Shown: piece by piece, positions 62,501-64,000 of the stretch
Layout: the number at the start of each line of letters is the position of its first letter
How positions within the stretch are numbered: position 1 is the first letter of the stretch
Assembly: GCF_023159225.1 (NCBI RefSeq)
Contig: NC_063161.1
Span: 7,401,795 to 7,465,794, forward strand
Direction of reading: 5' to 3'
Length of the DNA: 64,000 nt
Source of the DNA: Perognathus longimembris pacificus
Taxonomy: Eukaryota > Chordata > Mammalia > Rodentia > Heteromyidae
Notes under the pieces: generated by a model
What the model saw: the letters and a program-made list of their open reading frames with translations, nothing else
Told to the model about the DNA's origin: nothing
The model's database searches: none
Translations under genes and position numbers: made by a program

Positions 62501-62552
62501 CGTCCCCCGCGGCCACCGTGCCATCCAGGGCTGCCGGCGTGTTGTCGAATAC
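56263..62552 (-). CDS. PICK1: PICK1: PDZ and BAR domain adaptor (5' exons outside window)
   Basis: Ten coding exons on the minus strand encode residues 52-415 of a 415-residue protein, the same length as human. PICK1 binds PKC-alpha and AMPA-receptor GluA2 tails through its PDZ domain and curves membranes through its BAR domain, controlling receptor endocytosis and secretory-granule formation. Seen: the C-terminal half of PDZ (VFDNTPAALDGTVAAGDEIT, GVNGRSIKGKTKVEVAKMI), the BAR domain (for example LVKRLEELERTAELY, MLTDLNTYLNKAIPDTRLTI), and the acidic tail GEDEEEEDAAQ ending GGSWCDS. Every exon is in frame with GT-AG introns. The start codon and first 51 residues should lie beyond 64000. Confidence 0.96.
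56795..56939 (-). CDS. PICK1: PICK1 coding exon (BAR)
   Basis: ALGEPLYRVSTGNYEYRLIL, RCRQEARARFSQMRKDVLEK, MELLDQKH. 145 bases. Donor GTGAGG. Confidence 0.96.
57122..57365 (+). repeat. B1-Geo dimeric SINE, sense
   Basis: 'gggcgccagtgactcccgcc', 'actcaggaggctgagacctg', 'ctggaagtggcgcttgtggt', 'gagttcaagccccagaaccg'. A good full-length example. Confidence 0.88.
57711..57761 (-). CDS. PICK1: PICK1 coding exon (BAR)
   Basis: 17 codons: SYCLKVKEMDDEEYSCI. Acceptor 'gccccgcag', donor GTGAGT. Confidence 0.95.
58002..58094 (-). CDS. PICK1: PICK1 coding exon (BAR)
   Basis: 31 codons: MLTDLNTYLNKAIPDTRLTI, KKYLDVKFEYL. Contains the lysine-rich membrane face of the BAR domain. Donor GTGAGC. Confidence 0.96.
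58349..58482 (-). CDS. PICK1: PICK1 coding exon (BAR)
   Basis: FGDVFSVIGVREPQPAASEA, FVKFADAHRSIEKFGIRLLK, TIKP. Acceptor 'tgtcatgcag', donor GTGGGT. Confidence 0.96.
58722..58945 (+). repeat. IDL-Geo SINE, sense
   Basis: 'gggctggggatatggcctag', 'ctgggttcgattccccagca', 'cacaagtggcgctgtggctc', 'ggcccaggactggc', A-rich tail. Confidence 0.92.
59100..59162 (-). CDS. PICK1: PICK1 coding exon (BAR start)
   Basis: MTEHTKNLLRAFYELSQTHR with split glycine and alanine codons at the two ends. Acceptor 'tctcccgcag', donor GTAATG. Confidence 0.95.
59303..59356 (-). CDS. PICK1: PICK1 coding exon
   Basis: GLVKRLEELERTAELYR, 54 bases. Acceptor 'cccctgcag', donor GTGGGC. Confidence 0.95.
59600..60500. promoter_or_regulatory. 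GC-rich island with MEF2/TATA-like boxes in a PICK1 intron
   Basis: A CpG-dense intronic block of about 900 bases with two isolated A/T boxes: GTATTTATAG (60160-60169) and CTATTTATAA (60200-60209). The second fits the MEF2 consensus YTAWWWWTAR, and both could act as TATA boxes. A GTCACG-ggacat-CGTGAC inverted repeat lies at 59879-59896. No coding exon was identified in it. Candidate internal promoter or enhancer. Confidence 0.45.
60512..60601 (-). CDS. PICK1: PICK1 coding exon
   Basis: LKKVKHRLVENMSSGTADAL, GLSRAILCN, linker between PDZ and BAR. Acceptor 'cggccccag', donor GTGAGT. Confidence 0.96.
60602..61114. other. PICK1 intron, no recognised element
   Basis: Unique sequence without exon or SINE signature. 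Confidence 0.4.
61115..61235 (-). repeat. B1-like SINE, antisense
   Basis: 'tccggctggcctcaaactca', 'cttcagtctcccaagtactg', 'ggattacggg'. Confidence 0.7.
61572..61638 (-). CDS. PICK1: PICK1 coding exon (end of PDZ)
   Basis: GEVTIHYNKLQADPKQGMSL, DI. Acceptor 'cccctgcag', donor GTAAGC. Confidence 0.96.
61639..62423. other. PICK1 intron, no recognised element
   Basis: Unique GC-rich intron. No exon or repeat signature. Confidence 0.4.
62424..62552 (-). CDS. PICK1: PICK1 coding exon (PDZ)
   Basis: 43 codons: VFDNTPAALDGTVAAGDEIT, GVNGRSIKGKTKVEVAKMIQ, EVK, corresponding to human residues 52-94. Acceptor 'cgccgtag', donor GTGAGG. The first PICK1 exon inside the window on its strand. Confidence 0.96.
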
Positions 62553-62689
62553 CTACGGCGAGCAGGAGGGGGGCGGAGACAGCTGAGGCCCCTCCCACTG
62601 CCCAGCCTGGCCACCTCCCGCTGCCCGCTGGCTTCGGGTAACGCCAGCCAGGGCAAGGGGGAAACTGCAGGCAGAAACGAGCGAGCCAG

Positions 62690-62902
62690 GGCTGGGGATG
62701 TGGCCTAGTGGAAGAGAGCTCGCCTCGTGTACATGAAGCCCTGGGTTCGATTCCTCTGCACTGCATATACAGAAAACGGCCAGAGGAGGCGCTGTGGCTC
62801 AGGTGGCAGAGTGCTAGCTTTGAGCAAAAAAGAAGCCAGGGACAGTGCTCAGGCCCTGAGTTCAAGGCCCAGGACTGGCAAAAAAAAATAATAATAAAAG
62901 AG
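62690..62902 (+). repeat. IDL-Geo SINE, sense
   Basis: 'gggctggggatgtggcctag', 'ctgggttcgattcctctgca', 'ccagaggaggcgctgtggct', 'ggcccaggactggc' with A-rich tail. Confidence 0.9.
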
Positions 62903-63039
62903 AAATGAATGAGCCAACACAAAGAGAAATCCCAACTCACGAACCTTTCCTCACCTAGCTGGCAGCACGCCCCGCAGCCCTCGCCCTCACTCACGCACCC
63001 ACACGGGCAGCCGGTCCTCCGACGCCTCGTCGTTTCTCT

Positions 63040-63240
63040 TTGGCCCTAGTGGGGACTGCACTCTGTCCCTTGGGCTTACGAGGCAGGTGCTCTGCCTCCT
63101 GAGCCATGCCCCAGTCCTTTGGCTTTTGGTTTGTCAGATGGGGTCTCAGGCTTTTGTCTGGGCTGGCCTTGGACCTCAGTCCTCCAGCCTCGGTTCCTGA
63201 GGAGCCGGCACTACCGTCGGGCACGCCGCACCCAGGCGGC
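63040..63240 (-). repeat. ID/B1-like SINE remnants, antisense
   Basis: 'ctctgcctcctgagccatgc' is ID-like. 'gatggggtctcaggcttttg' and 'gggctggccttggacctcag' are B1-like. Confidence 0.55.
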
Positions 63241-63589
63241 CTCCGTGTGATTTCCTCAAGTTTTTCCAACAATGATGCTCCGGGCTGCCTCAGTACCCCA
63301 ACACACTTAAAAAAAAACAAGCCAGCTCTCACTTTGGTCCTCAAAGAACAGCCCTGAGCTGCCCTGAGCAAGGGCCCCAGGGTCTCGGTGAGCCCTTTCC
63401 TCAGGGTGACCCCCTCGGCAGGACCTGCGCTCCCGGGCTGTGGGCGTGCGCGTCCGTCAAGGACCAGATGCGTGAGCAGCACGCGGGCGAGGCGGCCCAC
63501 CTCCCCGCACGGGGACAGACAGACATCCGGTCACACAACCGGGCCCCAAAAGAAGCCCGCAGGAGCAAGGCCACAGGTGCATCTCACAA

Positions 63590-63960
63590 CACTCTCGCAG
63601 CACTGCCAAATTCCCGACGACACTTCCCAGACACAGAAACATATAAAATACAAGTCCAAACCCAGAAGTATCTAGAGCCTAAAACTCATATGGAATCTCA
63701 AGACCTTTCAACAGCCAAAGTAATCTTGCAAATGAAATGTGGGAACTCACACACCCTGATCTCAAACCTTCCTACAAAGCTACAGCGATCAAAACAGTAT
63801 GGTACACCAGGACAGATGCAGAGACCAATGAGCTAGTGAGGAGGTCCAGAACTACCCTCACCAAGCACTATGCACAACGGTGCAGAGGTCATCCACACAC
63901 GTGGACATGTCCCCATGAAACAACCGTGCAACTGATATAATGCCAATTAAAAAGTAAAAT
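63590..63960 (+). repeat. L1 ORF2 3' fragment, sense, diverged
   Basis: 'actcatatggaatctcaaga', 'ctacaaagctacagcgatca', 'aaacagtatggtacacca' follow the order of LINE-1 ORF2 near its end, with frame breaks. It runs to the window edge region and may include L1 3' UTR. Confidence 0.7.
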
Positions 63961-64000
63961 GACGATTTTCAAACAGAATTTAATAGATCCTCCATTTCTT

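Noticed and set aside
62553..64000. First PICK1 coding exons
   Set aside because: No minus-strand sequence matching the conserved N-terminal PDZ half was found; SINE and L1 remnants occupy most of the region.

Overview
This is a stretch of rodent nuclear genome, most likely from the superfamily Geomyoidea (kangaroo rats, pocket mice, pocket gophers). The evidence is the abundance of a dimeric SINE: an ID-like tRNA-Ala-derived left monomer joined to a right monomer with the consensus start 'GGCGCTGTGGCTCAAGTGG'. This matches the IDL-Geo family described from that superfamily. About twenty copies are present. A second dimer, with a 7SL/B1-like left half and the same kind of right half, is about as common.

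Four protein genes are recognisable, with intron-exon structure. Their order and orientation are those of human 22q13.1 in mirror image: PLA2G6 (+, coding 17091-36921), BAIAP2L2 (+, 38188-49648), SLC16A8 (+, 51244-55149) and PICK1 (-, 62552 down to 56263, with its first coding exons beyond the right edge). A CpG island at about 7.2-8.4 kb, with a splice donor at 7625, is the likely PLA2G6 promoter and non-coding exon 1. SLC16A8 and PICK1 converge tail to tail.

Layout: 1-7.1 kb holds a GGAT tandem array, SINEs, L1 3'-end fragments and one gammaretrovirus-like solo LTR. 7.2-37.4 kb is PLA2G6, with SINE-rich introns and several minisatellites. 37.4-49.9 kb is BAIAP2L2. 50-55.3 kb is SLC16A8. 55.8-64 kb is most of PICK1, with an unexplained GC-rich island in one intron and L1 remnants at the right edge.

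The genes are unrelated in biochemistry: a calcium-independent phospholipase A2, an I-BAR/SH3 membrane-shaping protein, a retinal-pigment-epithelium lactate transporter, and a PDZ-BAR trafficking adaptor. They form a conserved neighbourhood, not a pathway.

The strongest anomaly is a dense set of single-base indels, mostly in homopolymers. There are about twelve in PLA2G6 exons, one in BAIAP2L2 and three in SLC16A8, and none in the ten PICK1 exons present. Splice sites and residue-level conservation persist after every shift, so uncorrected sequencing or assembly error is the best explanation, although real decay of SLC16A8 is not excluded. I found no new multi-gene system. The more interesting leads are regulatory elements, splice-site-adjacent minisatellites and the shared-monomer SINE families.
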